64,000 nt of DNA. It comes from Mycobacterium sp. 050128. Its GTDB lineage: Bacteria > Actinomycetota > Actinomycetes > Mycobacteriales > Mycobacteriaceae. Made by a program: the position numbers and the translations under genes. Location of the stretch: positions 1,798,001 to 1,862,000 of the forward strand of contig NZ_JAZGLW010000001.1 in assembly GCF_036409155.1 (NCBI RefSeq), written 5' to 3'. This document shows positions 1 to 8,948 of this stretch, in pieces. Positions within the stretch are counted from its first letter, which is position 1; the number at the start of each line of letters is the position of its first letter. Below the pieces are notes generated by a model, which saw only the letters and a list, made by a program, of their open reading frames with translations, was not told the origin of the DNA and did no database searches.

Positions 1-398
1 CCGTCGGTCAGCTCCTCGAAACCTACGTTTCCCCACAGCGAACGCAGCGGCCGCGGCGAACCGCCGTATCGCACCACGATCGACAACGCGGCCCCGGTTG
101 GCAGCTTCGAGGGAAGCCGGATACGCAATTTTCCACCACGGCAGGAGAATTGGTCAACGCGTTTACCGTTCACCGATACCTTCGACACCGTCAACGCGGC
201 TGCCAGGTCGAGCGTCAGTTGCTGCAATTCGGTCAGCGTGACGGCGGTGATCGTTGCCGAACCGGCCAGCCGGTTCAGCGCGACCTTGTAGTCCAGATCC
301 AGCTCATACCGCGACACCTGATACCCGGCATTGCCGTTGTGCGGCAGATACTCGTCGATCGGATCCGGCGGCAGCGCCTTCTTCGCGGAAGCTTTCAC
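1..398 (-). CDS. M1-family aminopeptidase, N-terminal part (gene leaves the window)
   Basis: Only the first ~132 codons are present; the gene continues past the left edge. The start is a GTG sharing GTGA with the stop of the upstream NRPS-like gene, so the two are translationally coupled. The visible part reads as the beta-rich N-terminal domain of M1 zinc metallopeptidases (DPIDEYLPHNGNAGYQVSRY near residues 12-31, ELDLDYKV at 32-39, then DLAAALTVSKVSVNG). The HExxH zinc site would lie outside the window, so activity cannot be judged. M1 enzymes remove N-terminal residues from peptides, and coupling to an NRPS-like gene suggests a peptide-related role; that link is inference. Confidence 0.75.
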   Translation of the reverse strand, partial: MKASAKKALPPDPIDEYLPHNGNAGYQVSRYELDLDYKVALNRLAGSATITAVTLTELQQLTLDLAAALTVSKVSVNGKRVDQFSCRGGKLRIRLPSKLPTGAALSIVVRYGGSPRPLRSLWGNVGFEELTD

Positions 399-3300
399 GC
401 CGCGGTGTCCTGAACGCCGCGTGCCGAGGCGGCCTTACGCGCCTTCTTACGACCGGGATTCCACGGCCTGATCGGATTACCTTGCCAGCGTGTCGATCCC
501 GGTACCTTGTCACCACGCACCACCAGAGACGCGGGCCCCACCGTCGCGCCGGCGCCGAGCCGGGCGGCGGGCAACGCAACACAATGCGGACCCAACGTCG
601 CACCGGGTTCCAGCACGACGCTGTCCATTCGCATGATCCGGTCGTGGAACAGGTGTGTCTGCACCACGCAGCCGCGGTTGACGGTCGCCCCATCGCCCAG
701 CGTGACGAGATCCGCCTCAGGGAGCCAATAGGATTCACACCAGACGCCGCGCCCGATCCGGGCGCCCAACGCACGCAGCCACAGATTCAGGACCGGCGTG
801 CCACTGGCGGCCCGGGCGAACCACGGCGCGGCCACGGTTTCGACGAACGTGTCGGCGACTTCGTTGCGCCACACGAACGACGACCACAGCGGATATTCGC
901 TCGCCTTTATGCGGCCGACCAGAAGCCATTTCGCGACGATCGTGATGCCACCGGCGATCGCACCCGCCGCCAGTAGCACCAGCCCGGAGCCCAGCGCCGC
1001 CCACCAAATGCCGAATATCCTTGCCAGCGCCTGCAATCCGCCGAGCACCGCCAACCCGATCGCCACCGACACGATCACCGGCAGCAACCGCAACGTCTCC
1101 ACCACCGCCCGCATCGCCTTCAATCGCCGCGGCGGGTCGTAGGTGGTCGTCTCGTCGGCCTCGGCCGGACGACGGCGCAACCGCGTCGGCGGGCTGCCCA
1201 GCCAGGACGAGCCACGCTTGGCCTTGGGCGGCGTGGCCGACAGCACCGCCACCAGGCCGTCGTCGGGAACACGGCGACCGGGCTGGGTGATGCCGGAATT
1301 TCCGAGGAACGCGCGTCGGCCGACCGTCGTCGTCGCCGCGTAGATCCAGCCGCCGCCCAGCTCGTACGACGCGACCATTGTGTCGTCGGCCAGGAACGCG
1401 CCGTCCTCGATCACGGTGAACTTCGGCGTCAGCAACACCGTCGAGATCTCGGTCCCCTGGCCGACTTTCGCACCCAGCAGTCGCAGCCACATCGGCGTCA
1501 GCAGGCTGGCATACAGCGGGAACAGATAGTTGCGCGCGGCGTCCATCAGGCGTTCGGTGGTCCACAGCTGCCAGCCGGCGCGGCTGCGCACCGGGTGATA
1601 ACCCTCGCGCAGCCGCAGCGACAACACTCGCACCCCGAGCACCGTCAACAGCGCGTACACCGCAAGCGCGGTCACCGTCGCGACCGGTGTCCACAGCAGC
1701 GCCGGCACCACCGCCTGCGACAGCCGATCGGTGTGGTGCACGCCTAGCCCGATGACCGCGAGCCCGCTCCCCACCGCGACCAGCGGCAGCGCCTCCAGCA
1801 GTATCGACGTCAGCCCGTACATGGCGACCCAATGCGCGCGGGGCGCCGGCCGTTCGTCCGGCCACGGGTGGTTGACCCGGCCGGATTTCACCGCCGGCGA
1901 GCCCTTCCAGTACTGGCCGTTCTTGATCTTGTCCAGCACGCCCGCGCCCGGCGCCACGTCGGCGTTCTTGCCGACGACCGCACCGGGCAGCAACGTACTG
2001 CGGGCACCGACCGTCGCGTCGTCACCGATCGTGATCTCGCCGACGTGGAATGCGTCCCCGTCGATCCAGTGACCGCACAGGTCGACTTCGGGTTCGACCG
2101 CGCAGCGATGACCAAGGGTGAGCAACCCGGTGACCGGCGGCAGTGAGTGCAGGTCGACACCCTTGCCGATGTCGGCCCCGAGGGCGCGGGCGTAGTACAC
2201 CAGCCACGGCGCTCCGGACAGGTTGTGCGCGCCGCTGGCCTCGGAGAGCCGTTCGGTGAACCAGATCCGCAGGTGCACCGACCCGCCGCGGCGATAGGTA
2301 CCCGGCCGTACCTTCGACAGCAACGCCCGTGCACAAAGCACGGCAATGCCCATGCGGCCCAAGGGGGTAACGAACAACACGAACGCCACCGCGATCAGCC
2401 ACCAGTTCACCGCGACCGTCCACGGCACCACGTGCAGGGCGCGAGCGACGTTGTTGCCCAGCGCAAGCCACACCAACCACGGCAGCGCCGCCAGCGTCGC
2501 CAGCGGCACGGCGAGCACGGTTTGGGTGAGGCGCGCCAGCCACGGCGTCGGGGAGACCGCTCGCACGGCGACCTCCGGCGGCGCCTCGAGCTCGTCGAGG
2601 AACCCGGCGAGTGAGCCCAGCCGGGGGTGGTCGTACAGATCGGCAACGGTCACCTGCCGGTACCGCTGGCGCAGCACGGCAACGAGTTGCGCAGCCGCCA
2701 GTGAGCCGCCGCCGAGTGCGAAGAAGTCCGCTTCGGCGGTGTCGACCGCCGCACCCAGCAAGTCGCGCCACAACCCGGCCAGCCAGCCAGTCGTGCCGCC
2801 CAGATCGATCGCTTCGTCCGACTCGCCGCCCGGCGGTGGCCACGGCAGTGCGTCGCGGTCGACCTTGCCCGACGTGCGGGTGGGCAGCTCCGCCACCCGG
2901 ACCAGCCGCGGCACCAGCGAGGCGGGCAGTTGTGCGGCAAGCCGGGCGCGCGCCTCGCCCAGGTCGAACTCCGGATCCGCGCTGACAAGATAGCCGACCA
3001 AAACCGTTGTGCCGGTGGCGGTGTGGCGTACTGCGGCTGCTGCGCCGCTGACGCCGGGCAGGTGCACCAACGCCGAGTCGACCTCGCCCAGCTCGATACG
3101 CCGGCCCCCGACCTTGACCTGGTCGTCGCTGCGGCCACAGAAATACAGCCCGTCGCGTTCCAGCCGAACCAGGTCGCCGCTGCGGTAGGCGCGCGCCCAG
3201 CCCAGCGACGGCATCGCGGCGTACTTTTCCGCGTCCTTGTCCTTGTCCAGATAGCGAGCCAGGCCGACCCCACCGATGACCAGCTCGCCGACGTCGCCGT

Positions 3301-4333
3301 AGGCGACCGGCAGGCAGTCGGCGTCGACGACCGCCAGATCCCAGCCGGGCAGCGGCAGCCCGATGCTGATCGGGCCGGGGCCACCGAGTTTCGCCGCGCA
3401 CGCCACCACCGTTGCCTCGGTCGGCCCATAGGTGTTCCAGACTTCGCGGCCGTCTTGCATGCTTGGGCCGAGCCGCTCGACCAGCTCCGGCGGGCAGGCC
3501 TCACCACCAAAGATCAACAGCCGCACCGCTTCCAGCGCCTCGCTGGGCCACAGCGCCGCCAGCGCCGGCACCGTCGAGACCACGGTCACGTCGCGGGTGA
3601 CAAGCCACGGACCGAGGTCCATCCCGCTGCGCACCAGCGAGCGGGGCGCGGGAACCAGGCAGGCACCGTGGCGCCAGGCCAGCCACATTTCCTCGCACGA
3701 CGCGTCGAACGCCACCGACAGCCCGGCCAGTACCCGATCGCCGGGCCCAATCGGGTTGTCCTGCAAGAACATCTGTGCCTCGGCGTCGACGAACGCGGCG
3801 GCGCTGCGGTGCGTCACCGCGACACCCTTCGGCGTGCCGGTCGATCCGGACGTGAAGATGATCCAGGCGTCGTCGCGGGCCAGCGGCGCCGTGGCCCGCC
3901 AGCCTCGCGACAGGCCGACGCCCCGGAGCAGGCCCGCCTCGGTGATGACGCCCACGACACCGGCCTCACCGAACACCAACTCGGCGCGTTCGTCGGGATC
4001 GTCGGCGTCGACGGGCACGTATGCCGCGCCGGTGGCCAGCGTTGCGAGGATCGCCACGTACAGGGCGTAGCTGCCCGACGGCATCCGGATCCCGATTCGG
4101 TCGCCGCGCCCGATGCCGCGAGCGGCCAGCCATTGCACGCTGGCCTCGATGTCGCCGATCAGTTCGTTGTAGGTCAGCTGGACGGCGCCGTCGTCGATGG
4201 CCGTCGCGTCCGGGTAGCGCGCGGCGGTTGCATACAGGATGTCGATCAGCGTGCGCGGGCTCGGAGCGGCAGGCGAGCGCGTGTACTGCGCTGGGACTCG
4301 TGCGGGGACAGGAGGCCCAGAAGTCGAAGACAC
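395..4333 (-). CDS. Pls/PosA-type non-ribosomal peptide synthetase-like protein (A-PCP-membrane/hexapeptide)
   Basis: A 1312-residue single-module NRPS-like protein. Residues ~30-500 are an adenylation domain with the AMP-binding motif FTSGSTGTPKG at ~160-170. A carrier domain follows near residue 550 (FFALGGGSLAA, Ser for the phosphopantetheine arm). The C-terminal half alternates hydrophobic membrane segments with hexapeptide-like turns (VTLGDGATVNRG, TLGPHCVALP). This matches the Pls/PosA/Gra-Orf group of epsilon-poly-lysine-synthetase-like enzymes, in which the membrane part replaces condensation and thioesterase domains. Substrate and product cannot be read from the sequence. The stop overlaps the start of the M1 peptidase gene by 4 bases. 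A GntR regulator lies 69 bases upstream on the same strand. Confidence 0.9.
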   Translation of the reverse strand: MSSTSGPPVPARVPAQYTRSPAAPSPRTLIDILYATAARYPDATAIDDGAVQLTYNELIGDIEASVQWLAARGIGRGDRIGIRMPSGSYALYVAILATLATGAAYVPVDADDPDERAELVFGEAGVVGVITEAGLLRGVGLSRGWRATAPLARDDAWIIFTSGSTGTPKGVAVTHRSAAAFVDAEAQMFLQDNPIGPGDRVLAGLSVAFDASCEEMWLAWRHGACLVPAPRSLVRSGMDLGPWLVTRDVTVVSTVPALAALWPSEALEAVRLLIFGGEACPPELVERLGPSMQDGREVWNTYGPTEATVVACAAKLGGPGPISIGLPLPGWDLAVVDADCLPVAYGDVGELVIGGVGLARYLDKDKDAEKYAAMPSLGWARAYRSGDLVRLERDGLYFCGRSDDQVKVGGRRIELGEVDSALVHLPGVSGAAAAVRHTATGTTVLVGYLVSADPEFDLGEARARLAAQLPASLVPRLVRVAELPTRTSGKVDRDALPWPPPGGESDEAIDLGGTTGWLAGLWRDLLGAAVDTAEADFFALGGGSLAAAQLVAVLRQRYRQVTVADLYDHPRLGSLAGFLDELEAPPEVAVRAVSPTPWLARLTQTVLAVPLATLAALPWLVWLALGNNVARALHVVPWTVAVNWWLIAVAFVLFVTPLGRMGIAVLCARALLSKVRPGTYRRGGSVHLRIWFTERLSEASGAHNLSGAPWLVYYARALGADIGKGVDLHSLPPVTGLLTLGHRCAVEPEVDLCGHWIDGDAFHVGEITIGDDATVGARSTLLPGAVVGKNADVAPGAGVLDKIKNGQYWKGSPAVKSGRVNHPWPDERPAPRAHWVAMYGLTSILLEALPLVAVGSGLAVIGLGVHHTDRLSQAVVPALLWTPVATVTALAVYALLTVLGVRVLSLRLREGYHPVRSRAGWQLWTTERLMDAARNYLFPLYASLLTPMWLRLLGAKVGQGTEISTVLLTPKFTVIEDGAFLADDTMVASYELGGGWIYAATTTVGRRAFLGNSGITQPGRRVPDDGLVAVLSATPPKAKRGSSWLGSPPTRLRRRPAEADETTTYDPPRRLKAMRAVVETLRLLPVIVSVAIGLAVLGGLQALARIFGIWWAALGSGLVLLAAGAIAGGITIVAKWLLVGRIKASEYPLWSSFVWRNEVADTFVETVAAPWFARAASGTPVLNLWLRALGARIGRGVWCESYWLPEADLVTLGDGATVNRGCVVQTHLFHDRIMRMDSVVLEPGATLGPHCVALPAARLGAGATVGPASLVVRGDKVPGSTRWQGNPIRPWNPGRKKARKAASARGVQDTAA

Positions 4334-4402
4334 CCCACGAAAATACTCAAATCTTGGCGCCGCGCCGGCAAGCGCTCGCCGCGTGTAGCGGCCGGGTGCG
4401 TC

Positions 4403-5062
4403 TCAGGCGGTGCGGCGCTGTTCGAGCCAGTCGGCCAGCGAGCGCCCCGCGTCCAGCACATGGCGCTCGGCGATCGTGCGGGACCGTTCGACGTCCTTGT
4501 CGCCAAGTGCGTCGAGCAGCTCCCGGTGCTCGTCGAGCGAATGTTTCTCGTGGTCGGGAAACAGGGTGAGGAAGTTGCTCGGCACGACGCGCGCGGCTTG
4601 TTTGATCTGCGTCATCAGCCGCGGGGAGTGCGCGGCGCGGTGGATTTTCTGGTGAAAGTGCCAGTTGGCCTCGCCGATGCTGTCGTCACCGGAGCGCGCC
4701 ACCACATCCGTGGCGAGCTTGCGCAGCATCTCTAGCTCGCCCGGTTCGATGCGCTGAGCGGCCCAGGCGGCGGCCTGTCCGGTGAGAACGCCGAGGATGG
4801 TGAAGCTGTCCATGACGTCGGTGGGGCTGATGCCGATCACGGTGATGCCGCTGCGTGGCGCGATCTGAACGAGACCTTCGAAGGAGAGTTCCAGCAACGC
4901 CTCGCGGACCGGGGTCCGGCTGGTCGCGAACTCCTCGGTGATGGCGTCGAGGTCGACTCGCGTGCCGGCGGACAACGCACCGGTGAGGATGCGGTCCCTG
5001 AGTTCGCGGGCGGCCCGTTCGCGCACGGTGCCGGAGATGTCGATCTTCGAGATCGAAGTCAT
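4403..5062 (-). CDS. GntR-family regulator, FadR/FCD subfamily
   Basis: A 219-residue protein with an N-terminal winged helix (residues ~12-75; ATSRTPVREALLELSFEGLV is the typical GntR recognition region). An all-helical FCD effector domain fills the rest, with the usual metal-ligand type histidines (HFHQKIHRAAHS near 136-147). FCD regulators usually sense organic acids and repress adjacent catabolic genes. It diverges from the monooxygenase/CoA-transferase/lyase operon across a 67-base gap containing a 31-base inverted repeat, so autoregulation and control of that operon are likely. It could also affect the NRPS-like gene downstream on the same strand. Confidence 0.88.
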   Translation of the reverse strand: MTSISKIDISGTVRERAARELRDRILTGALSAGTRVDLDAITEEFATSRTPVREALLELSFEGLVQIAPRSGITVIGISPTDVMDSFTILGVLTGQAAAWAAQRIEPGELEMLRKLATDVVARSGDDSIGEANWHFHQKIHRAAHSPRLMTQIKQAARVVPSNFLTLFPDHEKHSLDEHRELLDALGDKDVERSRTIAERHVLDAGRSLADWLEQRRTA

Positions 5063-5088
5063 TCCGGAATGCTACCAAATGACACATC

Positions 5089-5119
5089 TAACATTTGATA
5101 TCTGAAATATCAGATGTTA
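5089..5119. promoter_or_regulatory. Inverted repeat in GntR/monooxygenase divergent promoter (probable operator)
   Basis: Left arm TAACATTTGATAT, spacer CTGAA, right arm ATATCAGATGTTA; the arms match at 12 of 13 positions. A smaller perfect palindrome (ATCTGA/TCAGAT) is nested inside. It is AT-rich in a GC-rich setting and ends 10 bases before the monooxygenase ATG, which fits a repressor site for the adjacent FCD regulator. Assignment to that regulator is inference. Confidence 0.6.
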
Positions 5120-5129
5120 AGTTTCGGGT

Positions 5130-6515
5130 ATGGCTGATCGACGACAAGACAAGATGACCCTGGTCGCTTTCATGCAGGCGGGCAGCACCTCGGTGTATGC
5201 GGGGTCGTGGCGACACCCGGCGACCGAACACGGTTACCTCGACGCTTCGTACTACGCCAAGATCGCCCGCCAGCTCGAGGAAGGCTGCTTCGATCTGATG
5301 TTCTTCGACGATCGGCTGGCGATGCCGGGCGTGTACGGGGGATCGGTGGCCGAGGCGGTGTCCTACGGAGCCCGTCCGGTCAAGCTGGATCTCAGCATCG
5401 TGCTCGGCGTGCTGGCGCAGGCCACGTCGCGCATCGGACTGGGCGCGACCTATTCGACGACCTACTACCAGCCGTTCCACGTCGCCCGGACCTTCGCCAC
5501 GCTGGATCACCTATCCGGCGGCCGGGCCGCCTGGAACGTGGTCACTTCCGTCAACGACAGCGAGGCGCAGAACTTCGGCGTCGATGCCCACCTCGGCCAC
5601 GACGAACGCTATGACCGCGCCGACGAGTTCATGGACGTGGTGGCCGGGCTCTGGGATACCTGGGAGGACGATGCGATCCTGCACGACCGGGCGTCCGGGC
5701 GCTACGGCGATCCGGGCAAGGTGCACGAGCTTGGGCATGTCGGGCAGTACTTCTCGTCGCGCGGGCCGCTGACCGTGCCGCGTTCTCCGCAGGGGCGACC
5801 GGTCATCATCCAAGCCGGCTCGTCGGGGCGCGGACGCGAATTCGCCTCGCGCTGGGCAGAACTGATCTTCACCGGAGACCCGGGCATCCAGGTCGCACGC
5901 AGTCACTATACCGACCAGAAAGCGCGCATCGCCGACGCCGGGCGCGATCCTGGCGCGGTTCGGATCTGCCCGATGGCCTACGCTGTGGTGGGCGAGTCCG
6001 AGGCCCACGCCACGGAGCGCGAAGCTGTGTTCCTCGACGAACTGGTTCATCCCATGGCATCGCTGACACTGTTGTCGGAGTTGATGAATTACGACTTCGC
6101 GCAACACGATCTGGACGATCCCGTCACCGACGAGTTGATCGCGTCGTCCTCCGGAATTCGCGGACTGGTGCAGAACCTGCGCTCCCACATCTCTTCTGGG
6201 GGCGGCGGGCGCCCAGTGACCGTCCGCGATCTGGCCGGCCATCGCGCGACGCTGCTGCAGGGACCGCGCTTCGTCGGTACCGGCGAGCAGGTCGCCGATC
6301 AGATGGCGGACTGGTTCGAAAGCAGGGCGTGTGACGGCTTCGTGCTGGCCGCAACGCATCTGCCCGGGGCATTCGAAGACGTGGTGCGGATGGTCGTTCC
6401 GCAGCTGCAGCGACGTGGCCTGTTCCGCACCGAGTACGAGTCCTCGACATTGCGGGGACACCTTGGGCTGCAACGGCCCTCGAACGCACGGGTGGGTGCC
6501 GGTGCAAATGCTTGA
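5130..6515 (+). CDS. NtaA/SnaA/DmoA-family FMN-dependent monooxygenase
   Basis: A 461-residue bacterial-luciferase-fold protein of the NtaA/DszA/DmoA group, which uses reduced FMN from a partner reductase to oxidise small organic or sulfur/nitrogen compounds. Family marks include FMQAGSTSVYAGSWRHP near residues 14-30, FDLMFFDDRLAMP near 54-66, the GRAAWNVVTS signature near 130, ERYDRADEFMDVV, and PVIIQAGSSGRGREFA near 224-239. Length is normal for the family. It is first in an operon with a family III CoA-transferase, whose start lies inside its last codons, and a CitE-like lyase. No flavin reductase is adjacent. Substrate unknown. Confidence 0.88.
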   Translation: MADRRQDKMTLVAFMQAGSTSVYAGSWRHPATEHGYLDASYYAKIARQLEEGCFDLMFFDDRLAMPGVYGGSVAEAVSYGARPVKLDLSIVLGVLAQATSRIGLGATYSTTYYQPFHVARTFATLDHLSGGRAAWNVVTSVNDSEAQNFGVDAHLGHDERYDRADEFMDVVAGLWDTWEDDAILHDRASGRYGDPGKVHELGHVGQYFSSRGPLTVPRSPQGRPVIIQAGSSGRGREFASRWAELIFTGDPGIQVARSHYTDQKARIADAGRDPGAVRICPMAYAVVGESEAHATEREAVFLDELVHPMASLTLLSELMNYDFAQHDLDDPVTDELIASSSGIRGLVQNLRSHISSGGGGRPVTVRDLAGHRATLLQGPRFVGTGEQVADQMADWFESRACDGFVLAATHLPGAFEDVVRMVVPQLQRRGLFRTEYESSTLRGHLGLQRPSNARVGAGANA

Positions 6516-7692
6516 GGGTGTGCGAGTGCTCGACCTCGCGACGTTGGCGGCCGCCCCGCTGGTTGCGACGTACCTGGGCGAATTCGGCGCCGATGTGATC
6601 AAGGTCGAAGACCCGCGGCATGGCGATCCGATCCGCGGGTGGGGCAATCAGCGCGAGGACGTCGGGCTGATGTGGAAGTCCTTATCGCGCAACAAGCGAG
6701 CGATCACCCTGGATCTGCGGTGTGCCGAGGGTCAGGCGATGGTGCGCCGGCTGGTCGAGCGTGCCGACGTCGCCATCTTCAACACCCGGCCGCAGACGTT
6801 GCGCAAATGGGGCCTGGACTACGAGAACCTGCGCGCGGTCAACGACCGGATCGTGATGCTGCACATCACCGGGTACGGGTTGACCGGACCGAAGAGTGAG
6901 CGCCCGGGCTTCGGCACGCTCGGCGAGGCGATGAGCGGGTTCGCCCACATCACCGGACAAGCCGGCGGACCGCCCACGCTGCCCCCGTTCATGTTGGCGG
7001 ACGGCGTCGCCTCGTTGAACGCCACCTACGCGGTCATGATGGCGTTGTATCACCGCGACGTGCATGGTGCGCCGGGGCAGCTGATCGATGTCAACCTGAT
7101 CGACCCGCTGGCGCGCCTGCTGGAGCAGACGCTGCTGGGCTACGACCAATTGGGTTTGGTGCCTGAGCGTGTCGGCAATCGCTGGGATATTTCGGCTCCG
7201 CGCAACACCTACCGAACCGCTGACGGGAGGTGGCTGGCCATGTCCGGCAGTTCACCGGCCTTGGCGTTAAGGGTGTTTCGCGCCATCGGCCGAGACGACC
7301 TGCTGTCCGACCCCGACTTCTCCGACCCTCAGCGCCGGCTGGCCCGGGCCCGTGAGGTGGATACCGTGGTAGCGGATTGGGTTGCCACCAAGACACTTTC
7401 GGAAGCGATGCGGAGTTTCGAAGCCCACGAGGTCGCCGCGGCGCCGGTCTACGACATCCGGGATCTACTCGCCGACGAGCAGCTGGCTCATCGGGAGGTG
7501 TTCATCTCGGTCCCTGACGAGCAGCTCGGGGCGATGACGGTGCAGGCCCCGGTTCCACGCTTCTCGTCGGCGTCCGGAACAGTGGACCATCTTGGACCCA
7601 GCCTCGGTGAACACAACAATGAAATTTATGGCGAGCTACTCGGCTTGACTCCGAACGAGATTGACGATCTGCGCGCCCGCGGCGTGTTGTGA
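6508..7692 (+). CDS. CaiB/BaiF (family III) CoA-transferase
   Basis: 394 residues from an ATG that overlaps the monooxygenase stop by 8 bases. The open frame extends further upstream, but this ATG gives the canonical family start (MLEGVRVLDLATL). Family III features are the GADVIKVEDPRHGD stretch (residues 28-40), NKRAITLDL, and the nucleophile region FMLADGVASLNATYA with Asp165 as the probable catalytic aspartate. These enzymes move CoA between carboxylic acids. Between an oxygenase and a CoA-ester lyase, it probably activates an acid intermediate, which is inference from context. Confidence 0.9.
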   Translation: MLEGVRVLDLATLAAAPLVATYLGEFGADVIKVEDPRHGDPIRGWGNQREDVGLMWKSLSRNKRAITLDLRCAEGQAMVRRLVERADVAIFNTRPQTLRKWGLDYENLRAVNDRIVMLHITGYGLTGPKSERPGFGTLGEAMSGFAHITGQAGGPPTLPPFMLADGVASLNATYAVMMALYHRDVHGAPGQLIDVNLIDPLARLLEQTLLGYDQLGLVPERVGNRWDISAPRNTYRTADGRWLAMSGSSPALALRVFRAIGRDDLLSDPDFSDPQRRLARAREVDTVVADWVATKTLSEAMRSFEAHEVAAAPVYDIRDLLADEQLAHREVFISVPDEQLGAMTVQAPVPRFSSASGTVDHLGPSLGEHNNEIYGELLGLTPNEIDDLRARGVL

Positions 7693-7705
7693 CAAAAGGA
7701 AATCA

Positions 7706-8638
7706 ATGACTGATCTTCTCCGGCGTTCCGAACTTGCGGTGCCAGCGTGCAACGACAACATGTTCGAGAAGGGCGCCAACTCGGGGGCGGATTTGGTGTT
7801 CCTTGATCTCGAGGATGCAACCCCCGTCGGCGCCAAAGTCCAGTCGCGTGCCAAAGTTATTGCGGCGCTGAACGATATCGATTGGGGGCGCACCGCACGC
7901 GCCATCCGGATCAACGGCCTGGACACTCAATGGTGCCACGACGACGTGATCGACGTCGTCACCCAGGCGGGCGAGAACCTCGACACGATCATCATCCCGA
8001 AAGCCCGCACCGCCCGCGATGTCTGGTGGGTGGACGTCCTGCTCACTCAATTGGAGTCGAAACTTGGCCTGAGCAAGCGAATTCGGCTCGAGGTTCTGAT
8101 CGAGGAAGTGGAGGGCCTCGCTAACGCCGAGGAGATCGCCGCGGCCAGCCCTCGTTTGGATGCCCTGATCTTCGGGGTGGGCGACTTCTCGCTGTCACAG
8201 GGTGCGCGGGTGGACACCAACTTCGCCCCGCTCGGCGAATACCCCGGTGAATTCTGGGCTTATGCGCGTAACAAGGTAATCGTCGCTGCGCGCATCGCCG
8301 GCATCGACGCGATCGACGCGCCGTATCCCGACTACCGAGACCTGTCCGGATACGAGCGTGATGCGCGGCGCGCGGCACTGCTCGGTTATACCGGCAAGTG
8401 GGCCATCCATCCCGACCAGGTCCCCATCGCCAATGGCGTTTACGCGCCGACCGCCGACGAGATCGCCCGCGCCGAAGCCAATGTGGCCGCCTACCGGGAG
8501 GCCGAGGCCAAGGGCCGTGGAGCGGTCGGAGTCAACGGGGTGTTGGTCGACGCCGCCCACGTCAAGCAGGCGCAGCAGACGCTGGCGCGCGCCGCGCTGG
8601 TAAAAGCGCAGCTAGGCAACGAATCGGCGCACATCTGA
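7706..8638 (+). CDS. CitE/HpcH-family CoA-ester lyase
   Basis: 310 residues starting at an ATG preceded by AAAGGA at good spacing; the frame is open upstream inside the CoA-transferase but lacks a better start. HpcH/HpaI-CitE TIM-barrel marks include ADLVFLDLEDATPVGAK near 28-44 (acidic Mg ligands), IIIPKAR near 94-100, LEVLIEEVEGLANAEEI, LIFGVGDFSLSQGA, and GKWAIHPDQV near 232-241. Family members cleave or form malyl-CoA, methylmalyl-CoA or citramalyl-CoA. It sits last in the monooxygenase operon, 13 bases after the CoA-transferase, consistent with C-C cleavage of an acyl-CoA intermediate. Confidence 0.88.
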   Translation: MTDLLRRSELAVPACNDNMFEKGANSGADLVFLDLEDATPVGAKVQSRAKVIAALNDIDWGRTARAIRINGLDTQWCHDDVIDVVTQAGENLDTIIIPKARTARDVWWVDVLLTQLESKLGLSKRIRLEVLIEEVEGLANAEEIAAASPRLDALIFGVGDFSLSQGARVDTNFAPLGEYPGEFWAYARNKVIVAARIAGIDAIDAPYPDYRDLSGYERDARRAALLGYTGKWAIHPDQVPIANGVYAPTADEIARAEANVAAYREAEAKGRGAVGVNGVLVDAAHVKQAQQTLARAALVKAQLGNESAHI

Positions 8639-8710
8639 TTGAACGCGAACGCGGCGGGGTAGTCGTCTCAGTGATCAATTCGACTGACGCCCAATAGAAA
8701 GGGGCACGAC

Positions 8711-8866
8711 GTGATTGTCTTGGGCATCATCCTCGTTGTCATCGGCTACTTCGCGGCCATTCCGATCCTCGAAACGATCGGCGGCATCCTGGTGCTGATC
8801 GGTGTCGTCTTGTGGATCCTGGGGGCGGTCGGACGTCCGGTTGCCGGCCGCAAAGTCTGGTTCTAG
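8711..8866 (+). CDS. Small hydrophobic membrane protein (DUF6131-like)
   Basis: A 51-residue protein with a GTG start behind GAAAGGGG. It is almost entirely two hydrophobic helices (IVLGIILVVIGYFAAIPILE, then ILVLIGVVLWILGAVG) and ends in a short basic tail (GRKVWF). This matches the very small DUF6131 membrane proteins common in mycobacteria, whose function is unknown. It stands alone between the lyase operon and the DJ-1/PfpI gene. Confidence 0.75.
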   Translation: MIVLGIILVVIGYFAAIPILETIGGILVLIGVVLWILGAVGRPVAGRKVWF

Positions 8867-8948
8867 GGTTATCTTCGCTTGATTACCGGCAGGACCCGCA
8901 CCGAATACCCGCGTGCGGGCCTGCTGTGACAAGGGAAGTGACCCTCTG

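Noticed and set aside
735..1865. Long open frame on the minus strand inside the NRPS-like gene, and many similar frames on the opposite strand
   Set aside because: Arg/Ala/Pro-rich shadow of a GC-rich gene; no ribosome site or domain.
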